Part shown: positions 5,212-11,442 of the stretch, piece after piece
Layout of the letters: each line of letters begins with the position of its first letter
Numbering within the stretch: position 1 is the stretch's first letter
Origin: Vulcanimicrobiota bacterium
Lineage (GTDB): Bacteria; Vulcanimicrobiota; Xenobia; Xenobiales; JADMJV01
Length of the DNA: 11,442 nucleotides
NCBI GenBank assembly: GCA_023447635.1
Contig: JAEXNA010000054.1
Span: forward strand, 1-11,442
Direction: 5' to 3'
The notes under the pieces: generated by a model
Database searches by the model: none
What the model was told of the DNA's origin: nothing
Seen by the model: the letters and a program-made list of their open reading frames with translations, nothing else
Made by a program: the position numbers and the translations under genes

Positions 5212-6864
5212 TCAGAGCGTTTGCAGGATCAGCATGGTGGGTTTGATGGTGGCTACCAGAAGGACGCCGGCGACGCCGCCCATCACGGCCATGATGATCG
5301 GTTCGGCCAGGGCGACCAGAGCGTCGACCCGCGCTTCCAGCTCGCGTTCCTGAAAGTCGGCCAGCCAGCCGACCAGACGCGGGAGAGAGCCGGACTGCTC
5401 TCCTGCTTCGACGAAGCTCAGGAAAACCGGGCTGAACCTTCCTGTTCCGTTGAACGCCTCGCTGAAGGTCGCACCGTTCCGAACGGCTCGCTCGGTCTGA
5501 CGCAGCGCCTCCTTCAGAGTTGAACTCTCGGTGCCCTGACGCGCCTGCTGCAGCGCCTCGACGGCCGTCATACCGGCCCGCAGCTGCAGGGAGAGCGTCC
5601 TCACGAATAGGGTCAGGTCAAGGAGTTCCAGCAGGTCGCCCAGCCCCGGCGTCCGTCGAGCGAGTTCGCCTGCCCGGTGCCGTCCTTCCGGGCTGCGCAG
5701 CCTGACCGCCCCCGCAGCCAGCAGGAGCCCCATCATCAGCAAGACGACCGGGCTTCGCAGAGCTGCCGACAGGACCAGCATCAGCTGGGTAAAGAGCGGC
5801 AGCGGGACGCCCGAACTCTGCAGCATCCGCAGGTGGCCCTGCAGAAGATAAGGCGGGCCAAACAGCAGCATCAAGCCGCAGGCCGCAGCCAGGATGGCCG
5901 GGTAGGTCAGCGCGCTGCGCAGACGGTAGACCGTGCGCTGACTTTTTTCGAGATCCGTCGAGAGAACTTCCAGGACGGCCACCAGTCGACCGGTCTGCTC
6001 TCCCAGGCGAACGGTGGCCCGCACCGCAGGCGGAAAGACCTTCGGGAAGCGCTCCATGGCCGCCGAGAGCGGCTCTCCCTGGCTCACGATGACGGCCAGC
6101 TCTCCCGAAATCCGCCCCATTCCCGGGTCTTCGGCCGCCTCTCCGAGCAGCTCCAGGCTGGCGTTGATATGCACTCCAGCTCCCATCAAGGTTGCCAGGG
6201 ATCGGAAAAAGACCATTCTGCTGGCAGACCGAACCCGCTCCTGGCTCAGCGGCTTGGAAAGACCGCCTCGTTGCGGCCGGGCCGACCCGGTTGCCGTGGC
6301 TGCGGTCGCCCGCAGAGCTGCCTTCGCTGTATCAGCCGTCTCCTTCGGCCGGGCCGAGGGACGGGCCGCAGGCCGGGCGGCCGGAGAAAGGCTGATCGGC
6401 TCGGGCTTGGACAGATTGTCTCTTCCGGCCAGGCAGCACTCCAGCCAGTTAGCGCAGTCCCGCGCAAACAACAGCTCGTCTCGATGGAACGCGTTGACTC
6501 GTCCATCGGTGTCGGCGTACAGCACCCCGGCCGGCTTGTCCGAGTCGTCGTAGAACGGAACGCACAGCAGCGACACCGCGCCCGAAAGCTGCAAGCTCAG
6601 GTTGTCTCGGGCGTCCGTGTCTTTGGGCACGTTTCCGAACACGACGCTCCGGTCACGGGTCCACACCTCGTCGAGAAGGGACTGGCTGATCGGGCAATCC
6701 GACATAGGGAAAGCGGCCATCCCATGGACCCCTCCCAGGGCCAGCGTACGCTGGTCGTCAAGATAGAAAATGGCCGCCCGATCGGCCCGCAGCCCGCCGG
6801 CCAGGGTCGAGGCGGCTTCTTCGTAGAGGGCGCGAACGGCCGATTCGCCGCGAAGCGCTAGCAC
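5212..6864 (-). CDS. GAF domain fused to a GspF/PilC-type platform protein
   Basis: This 550-residue protein joins a cytoplasmic sensor domain to the inner-membrane platform of a type IV pilus or type II secretion machine. Residues ~8-146 are a GAF-like domain: AAIFYLDD at 30-37, GVLYADT at 113-119, and Cys at 57, 101, 137, 143 and 144. Residues ~147-208 are an Ala/Pro/Arg-rich linker. From ~215 on are two T2SSF repeats. The first has FFRSLATLMGAGVHI, RLGEQTGRL and a TM helix at 322-345. The second has FVRTLSLQLRAGMTAVEAL, VEAGEQSGSL and a final TM at 516-546, plus a further hydrophobic span at 359-387. Ordinary GspF/PilC proteins are ~400 residues and lack a GAF domain. The GTG start at 6864 lies inside the end of the kinase gene (7-nt overlap), so translation is probably coupled. 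The ATPase partner (GspE/PilB) is not in the window. Confidence 0.9.
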   Translation of the reverse strand: MLALRGESAVRALYEEAASTLAGGLRADRAAIFYLDDQRTLALGGVHGMAAFPMSDCPISQSLLDEVWTRDRSVVFGNVPKDTDARDNLSLQLSGAVSLLCVPFYDDSDKPAGVLYADTDGRVNAFHRDELLFARDCANWLECCLAGRDNLSKPEPISLSPAARPAARPSARPKETADTAKAALRATAATATGSARPQRGGLSKPLSQERVRSASRMVFFRSLATLMGAGVHINASLELLGEAAEDPGMGRISGELAVIVSQGEPLSAAMERFPKVFPPAVRATVRLGEQTGRLVAVLEVLSTDLEKSQRTVYRLRSALTYPAILAAACGLMLLFGPPYLLQGHLRMLQSSGVPLPLFTQLMLVLSAALRSPVVLLMMGLLLAAGAVRLRSPEGRHRAGELARRTPGLGDLLELLDLTLFVRTLSLQLRAGMTAVEALQQARQGTESSTLKEALRQTERAVRNGATFSEAFNGTGRFSPVFLSFVEAGEQSGSLPRLVGWLADFQERELEARVDALVALAEPIIMAVMGGVAGVLLVATIKPTMLILQTL

Positions 6865-8138
6865 GGCGAACCCAGCGCTTCCAACAGGGCCGCGCGTGCC
6901 TCTTCGACGTCGCGATACCGATCTCTGGGCCCCTTTCGCAGCATCCGCAGTAGCACCGTGTCCACCGCCTGGCCCAGCCCCGGGGCGGGCGGATCGAGAG
7001 TGGCGTGGCAGTAGAGCAGATAGAGGGCTTCATCGCTGACAAAAGGCAGCTGTCCCGTCAGAATTTCGTAGGCCATCACGCCCAGAGCGTACTGGTCGGC
7101 GCGGTCATCACCGCCCTGACCCGTGATCATCTCGGGAGCCATGTACTTCGGGCTTCCCATGGTCGTACCGGGCTGCGTCAGGGTGCGTGAGTCGACCGCC
7201 CTAGCCAATCCGAAGTCCATGACTTTGATCCGACCGGTCGAGGTGACCATCACGTTCTCGGGCTTGAGGTCGCGATGATAGACCCCGCGCTGGTGGGCGT
7301 AGTCTACCGCCTGCATCAGCTGGGACAGGAGATCCAGCGAACGTTTCCGGTCCCCGAGCAGCTCTGGCAGCAGCTTGCGTAGCTGCTGTCCTTCGACCAA
7401 CTCCATAGCCAGATACAGCCGGTCGCCGTGCCAGCCCCACTCGAGCGTCTCGACGATGCCGGGATGCGCCAGCCCTTGAGAGACAACGATCTCCCGCTGA
7501 AACCGCTCGACAAACTCCGGCTGGTCTCGTAACTCGCTGTTCATCACCTTGATGGCAACCGCAGAGTCGGTGTCCAGAGAGTCCTGCGGAACCCCCGTGT
7601 AAACGTCGGCCATGCCGCCCTTGCCCAAATGGGACAACACGCGATATCCGCCCACCTGCTGCATGACCAGCGAGCGCGACCCTACCTCACTCGCGTCGAC
7701 CATATCGCCCAGCACGCGCTGATATCGGCGCAGCTGGCGTTGTTGGCGCAGCCCCTTGACCGCGAACCAGAGCAGCCCCGTGGCGGCCAGCAGGTAGTGC
7801 CAGCGGTAGACCAGCCAGTTCCGAGCGGCCTGGCTCAATGAGGTCGGCTGAAGGGCCAGGGACCCACGCTCTGGATAGCGACCCTTGCTCACGTCGTTTC
7901 CGCTCAGAGTGAGGTTGGTTCCCGCGTGGCCTTCCAGCTTCAAGGTCAGGCTGTGGTTGCCCGGGCTTAGCGCGATCGGCTCGCCCGATCGACCCAGGTA
8001 CTTGGCGCCGTAGTCGCGGATCTCCGCGCCGGGTGGGAAGGTCTCTATCACGAAGCCAGCCTGGCCGTCCTGCGCCGGGGCCAGCAGAGCCATGAAAAGC
8101 CAAAGTGTCGACAGCAAAGCCTTGAACCACCTTGACAT
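6858..8138 (-). CDS. Membrane Ser/Thr protein kinase with an extracytoplasmic PEGA domain
   Basis: The protein is 426 residues. A hydrophobic signal sequence covers residues ~5-22. It is followed by a PEGA-like domain (28-80: GFVIETFPPGAEI, then LSPGNHSLTLKLEGH), a TM helix at ~112-130 and a cytoplasmic Hanks-type kinase domain (~163-423). Visible catalytic parts are the G-loop LGKGGMADVY (171-180), VAIK Lys197, Glu216, HRDLKPEN with catalytic Asp290, DFG (308-310) and APE (334-336), so the kinase should be active. This order, sensor outside first and kinase at the C-terminus, is the reverse of PknB-type kinases, which start with the kinase and end outside. The ATG at 8138 gives a complete signal sequence. 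It is the first gene of a pair with the GAF-GspF gene, divergent from the pilin operon. Pilus or secretion components are plausible substrates (inferred). Confidence 0.92.
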   Translation of the reverse strand: MSRWFKALLSTLWLFMALLAPAQDGQAGFVIETFPPGAEIRDYGAKYLGRSGEPIALSPGNHSLTLKLEGHAGTNLTLSGNDVSKGRYPERGSLALQPTSLSQAARNWLVYRWHYLLAATGLLWFAVKGLRQQRQLRRYQRVLGDMVDASEVGSRSLVMQQVGGYRVLSHLGKGGMADVYTGVPQDSLDTDSAVAIKVMNSELRDQPEFVERFQREIVVSQGLAHPGIVETLEWGWHGDRLYLAMELVEGQQLRKLLPELLGDRKRSLDLLSQLMQAVDYAHQRGVYHRDLKPENVMVTSTGRIKVMDFGLARAVDSRTLTQPGTTMGSPKYMAPEMITGQGGDDRADQYALGVMAYEILTGQLPFVSDEALYLLYCHATLDPPAPGLGQAVDTVLLRMLRKGPRDRYRDVEEARAALLEALGSPC

Positions 8139-8185
8139 ACCCGCTCTTAGAATTAAACCCGACCTTACGCGATCCTTCTCACTGT

Positions 8186-8191
8186 GATAAA
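8186..8191 (+). promoter_or_regulatory. Possible -10 box in the divergent kinase/pilin intergenic region
   Basis: Only 66 bp separate the kinase start (8138) from the first pilin start (8205), so promoters for both directions must be packed here or overlap. GATAAA at 8186-8191, preceded by TGT, is the best -10 candidate for the plus strand. It leaves a very short leader, and no convincing -35 is visible. On the minus strand, TTTAAT (8152-8157 read in reverse) is AT-rich but too close to the kinase start to leave room for a normal leader. Confidence 0.25.
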
Positions 8192-8204
8192 GTAAACACC
8201 GGGG

Positions 8205-8627
8205 ATGGGTTCACGACACGCCAGGATACCGAGCAGCCTGCGCCTCCGGCGCGGTTTGACTCTCGCCGAGACGCTGGTCTCGATGACGCTACTGGTCCTT
8301 TTGCTGGTGTCGGTCCTCAATCTTCTTCCAAGCTCCATGGCCGTCGTTCAACAGACCCGCACGGACCAGTTGGCCAGGAACGTCGCCCAGAACAAGGTCG
8401 AAGTGCTGGCCGCCCGACCTTTCGCCGACCTACCGATCGGCTACGACGAGAACGAGCAGCATACGCTTTCCGACGGCCGGGTCGTCCGCCTGAGAACCAC
8501 CGTCAGCGCCGTCGACGGCCACCTTCCCAAAAGGCTCAAGCGTCTGCGCTGCGAGGCCGACTGGAGCCTTGGCGTTCGGCAACGCAAGGTCGTACAGGAG
8601 TTCTATGTCCCTTCGATCCGACGCTAG
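8205..8627 (+). CDS. Minor prepilin-like protein (GspI/PilV type)
   Basis: The 140-residue protein has a type IV prepilin signal: a basic leader (RLRRG), predicted peptidase cleavage after Gly17, then LTLAETLVSMTLLVLLL with the conserved Glu at mature position 5 (Glu22) and a ~20-residue hydrophobic helix. The small C-terminal domain has AQNKVEVLAARPFADLP and strand-like VVRLRTTVSAV. Size and position as the first of three pilin genes resemble GspI. ATG at 8205 has only GGGG directly before it as a ribosome site. Its last 23 bp overlap the next gene, indicating an operon. Assignment as a tip-type minor pilin follows from gene order; no known symbol can be given. Confidence 0.85.
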   Translation: MGSRHARIPSSLRLRRGLTLAETLVSMTLLVLLLVSVLNLLPSSMAVVQQTRTDQLARNVAQNKVEVLAARPFADLPIGYDENEQHTLSDGRVVRLRTTVSAVDGHLPKRLKRLRCEADWSLGVRQRKVVQEFYVPSIRR

Positions 8628-9183
8628 ACCCGCCGGACTGACGCTGGTCGAAGTCCTGGTTGCGAGCTTCCTGGGCTCGCTGGTCCTCTATCTGCTGATC
8701 ACGCTGCTCATCCCGGCTCTCCGCCTATCCAGCCAGGGCACCACTCGCGTCGACCTGGACCAGAGAGGTGCGATCGCCAGCAACCACCTCGTTGCGGCGC
8801 TACGAAGAACCAGCCGCGCCGGCGTAGCCGCGGCCGATGCGGGCTCCGTGAAACGGCTCTCGATTCACCAACTGCAAGGGACACTGTCCGGATCGAGACA
8901 GAACTGGTCGAGAGACCTGACGCTGTTCTCCTGGAAAAACAAGGTGCTGCAAAAACGCTCGTACGCCCTGAGTAACCCGCCGAGCCGAGCTGTCGCCCCT
9001 TCGCTCGAGGATCTGATGGCGATGCCGGAAGAGAGCGTTCCTCGCCTAAAGATCGAAGATGTAGAGGAGTTCGAAGTGACCATCAACCCCGGGCCGCGGG
9101 TAGATTTCCGCCTGGTCTTTGCCAAAAATCTCGACATCCTGCGGCTCGAGCGCAGCGTGTTCCTGGTCAACAGCTCACAATGA
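8605..9183 (+). CDS. Minor prepilin-like protein (GspJ/PilW type)
   Basis: This is a 192-residue protein from ATG 8605, with AGGAG four bases upstream; a longer in-frame TTG start at 8569 is less likely because it would bury the prepilin leader. The leader is MSLRSDARPAG, with cleavage expected after Gly11. Then comes LTLVEVLVASFLGSLVLYLL, with Glu at mature position 5 (Glu16), and a hydrophobic helix to about residue 38. The C-terminal domain is ~150 residues and strand-rich. The longer size and the position between an I-like and a K-like gene match GspJ. It overlaps the previous gene by 23 bp and the next by 4 bp (ATGA at 9180-9183). Confidence 0.87.
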   Translation: MSLRSDARPAGLTLVEVLVASFLGSLVLYLLITLLIPALRLSSQGTTRVDLDQRGAIASNHLVAALRRTSRAGVAAADAGSVKRLSIHQLQGTLSGSRQNWSRDLTLFSWKNKVLQKRSYALSNPPSRAVAPSLEDLMAMPEESVPRLKIEDVEEFEVTINPGPRVDFRLVFAKNLDILRLERSVFLVNSSQ

Positions 9184-10865
9184 AAGGACGTCGGCCTTGC
9201 GGCGTTTCGCTAGGGGGAACCGTTCTGGCCATCTCGGTCCTGGCGGTGGTGGCGTTCTCGCTCTCTAGTCTGGTGATAACGCATCTGCGCATGAGCAGCC
9301 GACAGCGGGGCGCAGAGCAGGCGTCCAACGCGGCTCGTTCGGCCATCTCTGCTGCGATTTCCAAGATCATGGAGAGCCCCGAGTTCGGCCAGAGTCGGTC
9401 TGCCGAGCAAGAGATTCGCCTTCAGATGCCGGACGCCGTCGGTCTCCTTACCTTCAACGAGGCCGATGCCCGCGAAGAGTCCATGCCCTACTCGACCAAC
9501 AACCTGGACGGAAGAGAGGACGTTCCCGGCGCCGAAGGAGCCCTGGTTCCTGCCAGCACCGTCTACCTCACGGCGGTTGGCCGCTCGAACGGGGTCGAGC
9601 GCTACGTCGACGCGGTGCTGCGCGTCCCGCCTTTTCCCTGGGCCATCGCCTCGGGCGGACGCATCGAGACCCGGAACGGCGTCCTCGTCGCTTCGCTGCC
9701 CGAAGGAGTCTGGCCGCCGCCAACCGACGAGTCGCTGATGCTGCCGGCGGATCTGGTGGCCAACGGCAGCGGGAGCCAAGCCATCACCTTAGGCGACGGC
9801 AGTCGGATCCTGGGCGACGTCGAAACCGTAGGCGCGGTCTACATATCCTCGCCGGACAAGGTCGTGGTGAAAGGCGAGGTTCGCAACGGCTCTGCCCCGG
9901 TCGAGATCCCCACCCTGAATCCGGACGATTTCGACCCGGCCGGCAACGGCACAGACCACTTTACCCTCAATGATGGCAACGTCGGGGAGATCTCCGGCAC
10001 CGCGCGCGCCAGCCGTTCGCTGGACTTCGCGGGCCCTCTGAAGCTGGACAACGCGCAGCTCTTTGTTGACGGCGACCTGACCTTGAGGGGCGGGGTAAGA
10101 GGAGCCGGAGCGATCATCGCCACTGGCGACGTGCGTGTTATCGGTGGTGCCCAGGTCGAAACACCGACCGAACTGGCCATCATCTCTGGAGGAAAAGTGC
10201 AGCTCGCGGGCACCGGCGCGGAGCGTTCAAGAATTCGAGGGATCTTCTACGCCGAGGACGGGCTAGAGGCGAGCGAGATGACTCTGGTGGGCTCCCTTCT
10301 GACCGGAAACGCCTCGACCGGGATCGCCCTGGACCGGGTGAACATCCTGCACGAAGAGCCCAGGTTCGACCTGGTGCAGGAACAGGGCCCGAGTGGCAAC
10401 GACACCGCCTACCTGGGCAAGTACGAACCGGGCCGCCCGGCTTCTATGGACCTTTCGACTCTCACCCGAACCCGGCCGGGCTACCAGTACGGCTTCAGCA
10501 TGAAGGTCGAGCAGGTCACCCCCGGAGTCCGACGGCCGATAAGAATCACGGTCGGTCCCGGCTTCGTCACGTCGACGACGCGCAGTTGGACTATCCAGCA
10601 CGACCGAGACATCGCCGGCATCCAGGACTGGCTCTACTCCGAATACCAGCGATCCACGGTGCCTCGGGCACCCCTGCCAGGCCCCCATCGGCAACTGTTC
10701 GCCAACGTAACGGCGCCTCTGGTCGACGATCTCGATAACGGCAACATCACCCCTGGGGGAGGAGGGGCGGGCGGTAGCGGACTCGGCAGTTTGCTCGAAG
10801 AGCGCTTTTCAGAGTTCTTCCCCGTCGAGGACCGTATCCGCATGATCTCCTGGATCGAGCGATAG
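9180..10865 (+). CDS. Large GspK/PilX-like minor pilin with a predicted beta-solenoid domain
   Basis: The 561-residue protein has a short basic leader with Gly8 followed by VSLGGTVLAISVLAVVAFSL. This is a prepilin-like helix with Gly rather than Glu at mature position 5, as is typical of GspK tip pilins. A PilX-like amphipathic continuation follows (residues ~38-66). From ~155 to ~395 the sequence is a run of short turns and strands with repeated GD-V and GG motifs: LGDVETVGAVYI, VKGEVRNG, LFVDGDLTLRGG, IIATGDVRVIGG, LAIISGGKVQLAG. This resembles a right-handed beta-solenoid or bactofilin-like fold. A further domain (~400-520) is followed by a Gly-rich hinge (~525-536) and a charged C-terminus. 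There is no clear Shine-Dalgarno; the start overlaps the previous stop. At 561 residues it is far longer than typical GspK (~300). Confidence 0.82.
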   Translation: MKGRRPCGVSLGGTVLAISVLAVVAFSLSSLVITHLRMSSRQRGAEQASNAARSAISAAISKIMESPEFGQSRSAEQEIRLQMPDAVGLLTFNEADAREESMPYSTNNLDGREDVPGAEGALVPASTVYLTAVGRSNGVERYVDAVLRVPPFPWAIASGGRIETRNGVLVASLPEGVWPPPTDESLMLPADLVANGSGSQAITLGDGSRILGDVETVGAVYISSPDKVVVKGEVRNGSAPVEIPTLNPDDFDPAGNGTDHFTLNDGNVGEISGTARASRSLDFAGPLKLDNAQLFVDGDLTLRGGVRGAGAIIATGDVRVIGGAQVETPTELAIISGGKVQLAGTGAERSRIRGIFYAEDGLEASEMTLVGSLLTGNASTGIALDRVNILHEEPRFDLVQEQGPSGNDTAYLGKYEPGRPASMDLSTLTRTRPGYQYGFSMKVEQVTPGVRRPIRITVGPGFVTSTTRSWTIQHDRDIAGIQDWLYSEYQRSTVPRAPLPGPHRQLFANVTAPLVDDLDNGNITPGGGGAGGSGLGSLLEERFSEFFPVEDRIRMISWIER

Positions 10866-10882
10866 CCCTGTCGGCTCGCCAC

Positions 10883-10918
10883 GGCTCCAAGCCCTGGCCG
10901 GGCGGACTTCACGGAGCC
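10883..10918. terminator. Nested hairpin between convergent genes
   Basis: GGCTCC (10883-10888) pairs with GGAGCC (10913-10918). Inside it GCCC (10891-10894) pairs with GGGC (10900-10903) around a five-base loop. The structure sits in the 56-bp gap between the stop of the large pilin gene (10865) and the stop of the convergent transporter gene (10922). It is placed to end both transcripts but has no U-tract on either strand. Confidence 0.35.
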
Positions 10919-10921
10919 CTC

Positions 10922-11442
10922 TCAGCCTGCCTGTCCGCTCGTCGCCACGAGCAGCGAGCCCAGGCCGGCCAGCACCACTCCGGCGAAACGGCGCGGTGTC
11001 ATCTGCTCGCCCAGGAACAGGCGGGCCAGGATAATGATGAAAACGGTGCTGAGCTGGTTGTAGATGGCGGCCCGTCCCGGGGTGGTGTACTTGAAGCCGG
11101 TGGCCCAGAAGATGGTGGCCAGGTAGGGGCCCAGCACGCTGAGCGTGAGCGTCCACTTGTACAGATCGAAACGACGGAACGGCGCCTTCAGATCTTCCCC
11201 TTTCAGAACCGCGTAGATCCCCAGCAGAACCGTTGCGAGCATGAAGCGGAATCCGCAGACCCAGACCACCGGCTCGGCCCTGAGCACGTCGCGCACCATC
11301 AGGATCCCCACCGCCATGATCACGTGCGCGAACGCCGCCAGCACCACGCCCTCCCACAGCTTTCCGGAACTCGCCCCCTCAGGCGAGGTAGCCTCCGCCG
11401 AGGCCCCCTCCCCACCTCCGAGTCCTACTCCCACCGCCACCC
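10922..11442 (-). CDS. EamA/DMT-family transporter, C-terminal half (partial)
   Basis: The visible ~173 residues run to the right edge with the frame still open. A Gly/Ala/Ser-rich stretch (about the first 26 residues) leads into one EamA-type repeat. Hydrophobic helices lie near residues 30-50, 58-78, 95-115, 118-138 and 148-168, with landmarks CGFRFMLATVLLG, TTPGRAAIYNQLSTVF and LFLGEQMTPRRFAGVVLAG. EamA transporters normally carry two such repeats of five helices. The polar opening stretch is therefore most likely the linker between them, with the true start outside the window. A GTG at 11440 is not a convincing start. These proteins export or import small metabolites; the substrate cannot be told from this part. 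Confidence 0.85.
   Translation of the reverse strand, partial: VAVGVGLGGGEGASAEATSPEGASSGKLWEGVVLAAFAHVIMAVGILMVRDVLRAEPVVWVCGFRFMLATVLLGIYAVLKGEDLKAPFRRFDLYKWTLTLSVLGPYLATIFWATGFKYTTPGRAAIYNQLSTVFIIILARLFLGEQMTPRRFAGVVLAGLGSLLVATSGQAG

Noticed and set aside
6330..6400. GC-rich repetitive DNA that might be a separate repeat element
   Set aside because: It encodes the Ala/Pro/Arg linker of the GAF-GspF protein in frame, which explains the repetition.
5677..6861. 394-residue open frame antisense to the GAF-GspF gene
   Set aside because: The opposite strand encodes clear GAF and T2SSF motifs. The antisense product is Arg/Gln/Pro-rich with no recognisable domain.

Overview
The window comes from a high-GC bacterium with two-membrane-style surface machinery (type IV pilus or type II secretion-like parts), OmpR-type two-component signalling and a eukaryotic-like Ser/Thr kinase. 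That mix occurs in several large-genome phyla, for example Myxococcota and Eremiobacterota/Vulcanimicrobiota-like lineages. Nothing here fixes the taxon, so any placement is a guess. All product calls rest on motifs read by eye; no database search was run.

Positions 1-2060 look like an accessory segment, apparently less GC-rich than what follows. A gene-free stretch holds an ordered tandem repeat (127-310) in which 28-bp and 24-bp units alternate. Next comes a type II toxin-antitoxin pair of the HigB/RelE-HigA kind (599-1332), with a perfect 15-bp palindrome just before the toxin. A convergent gene for a small membrane-anchored protein of unknown function follows (1458-1895, minus). A second, degenerate patch of the same 28/24 repeat (1916-1990) closes the segment, so the repeat flanks this small cassette in the same orientation on both sides.

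Positions 1996-4653 form a three-gene signalling operon: a two-TM protein rich in Pro, His and Met, a HAMP-type histidine kinase and an OmpR/PhoB-family response regulator. Three copies of TCTCAGG lie upstream on an exact 11-bp phase, which is the spacing expected for an OmpR-family regulator, so autoregulation is likely. A small unknown protein (4660-5169) follows on the same strand.

Positions 5212-10865 form a divergent pilus/secretion locus. On the minus strand a membrane Ser/Thr kinase with an N-terminal extracytoplasmic PEGA domain overlaps by 7 nt a GAF-domain fusion to a GspF/PilC inner-membrane platform protein. On the plus strand three overlapping genes encode prepilin-like proteins in an order resembling gspI-gspJ-gspK. 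The third lacks Glu5, as GspK does, but carries a large domain predicted to be a beta-solenoid. Together this suggests a pilus or secretion apparatus whose platform protein is coupled to cytoplasmic ligand sensing (GAF) and to Ser/Thr phosphorylation.

The window ends with the C-terminal half of an EamA/DMT-family transporter on the minus strand, running off the right edge.
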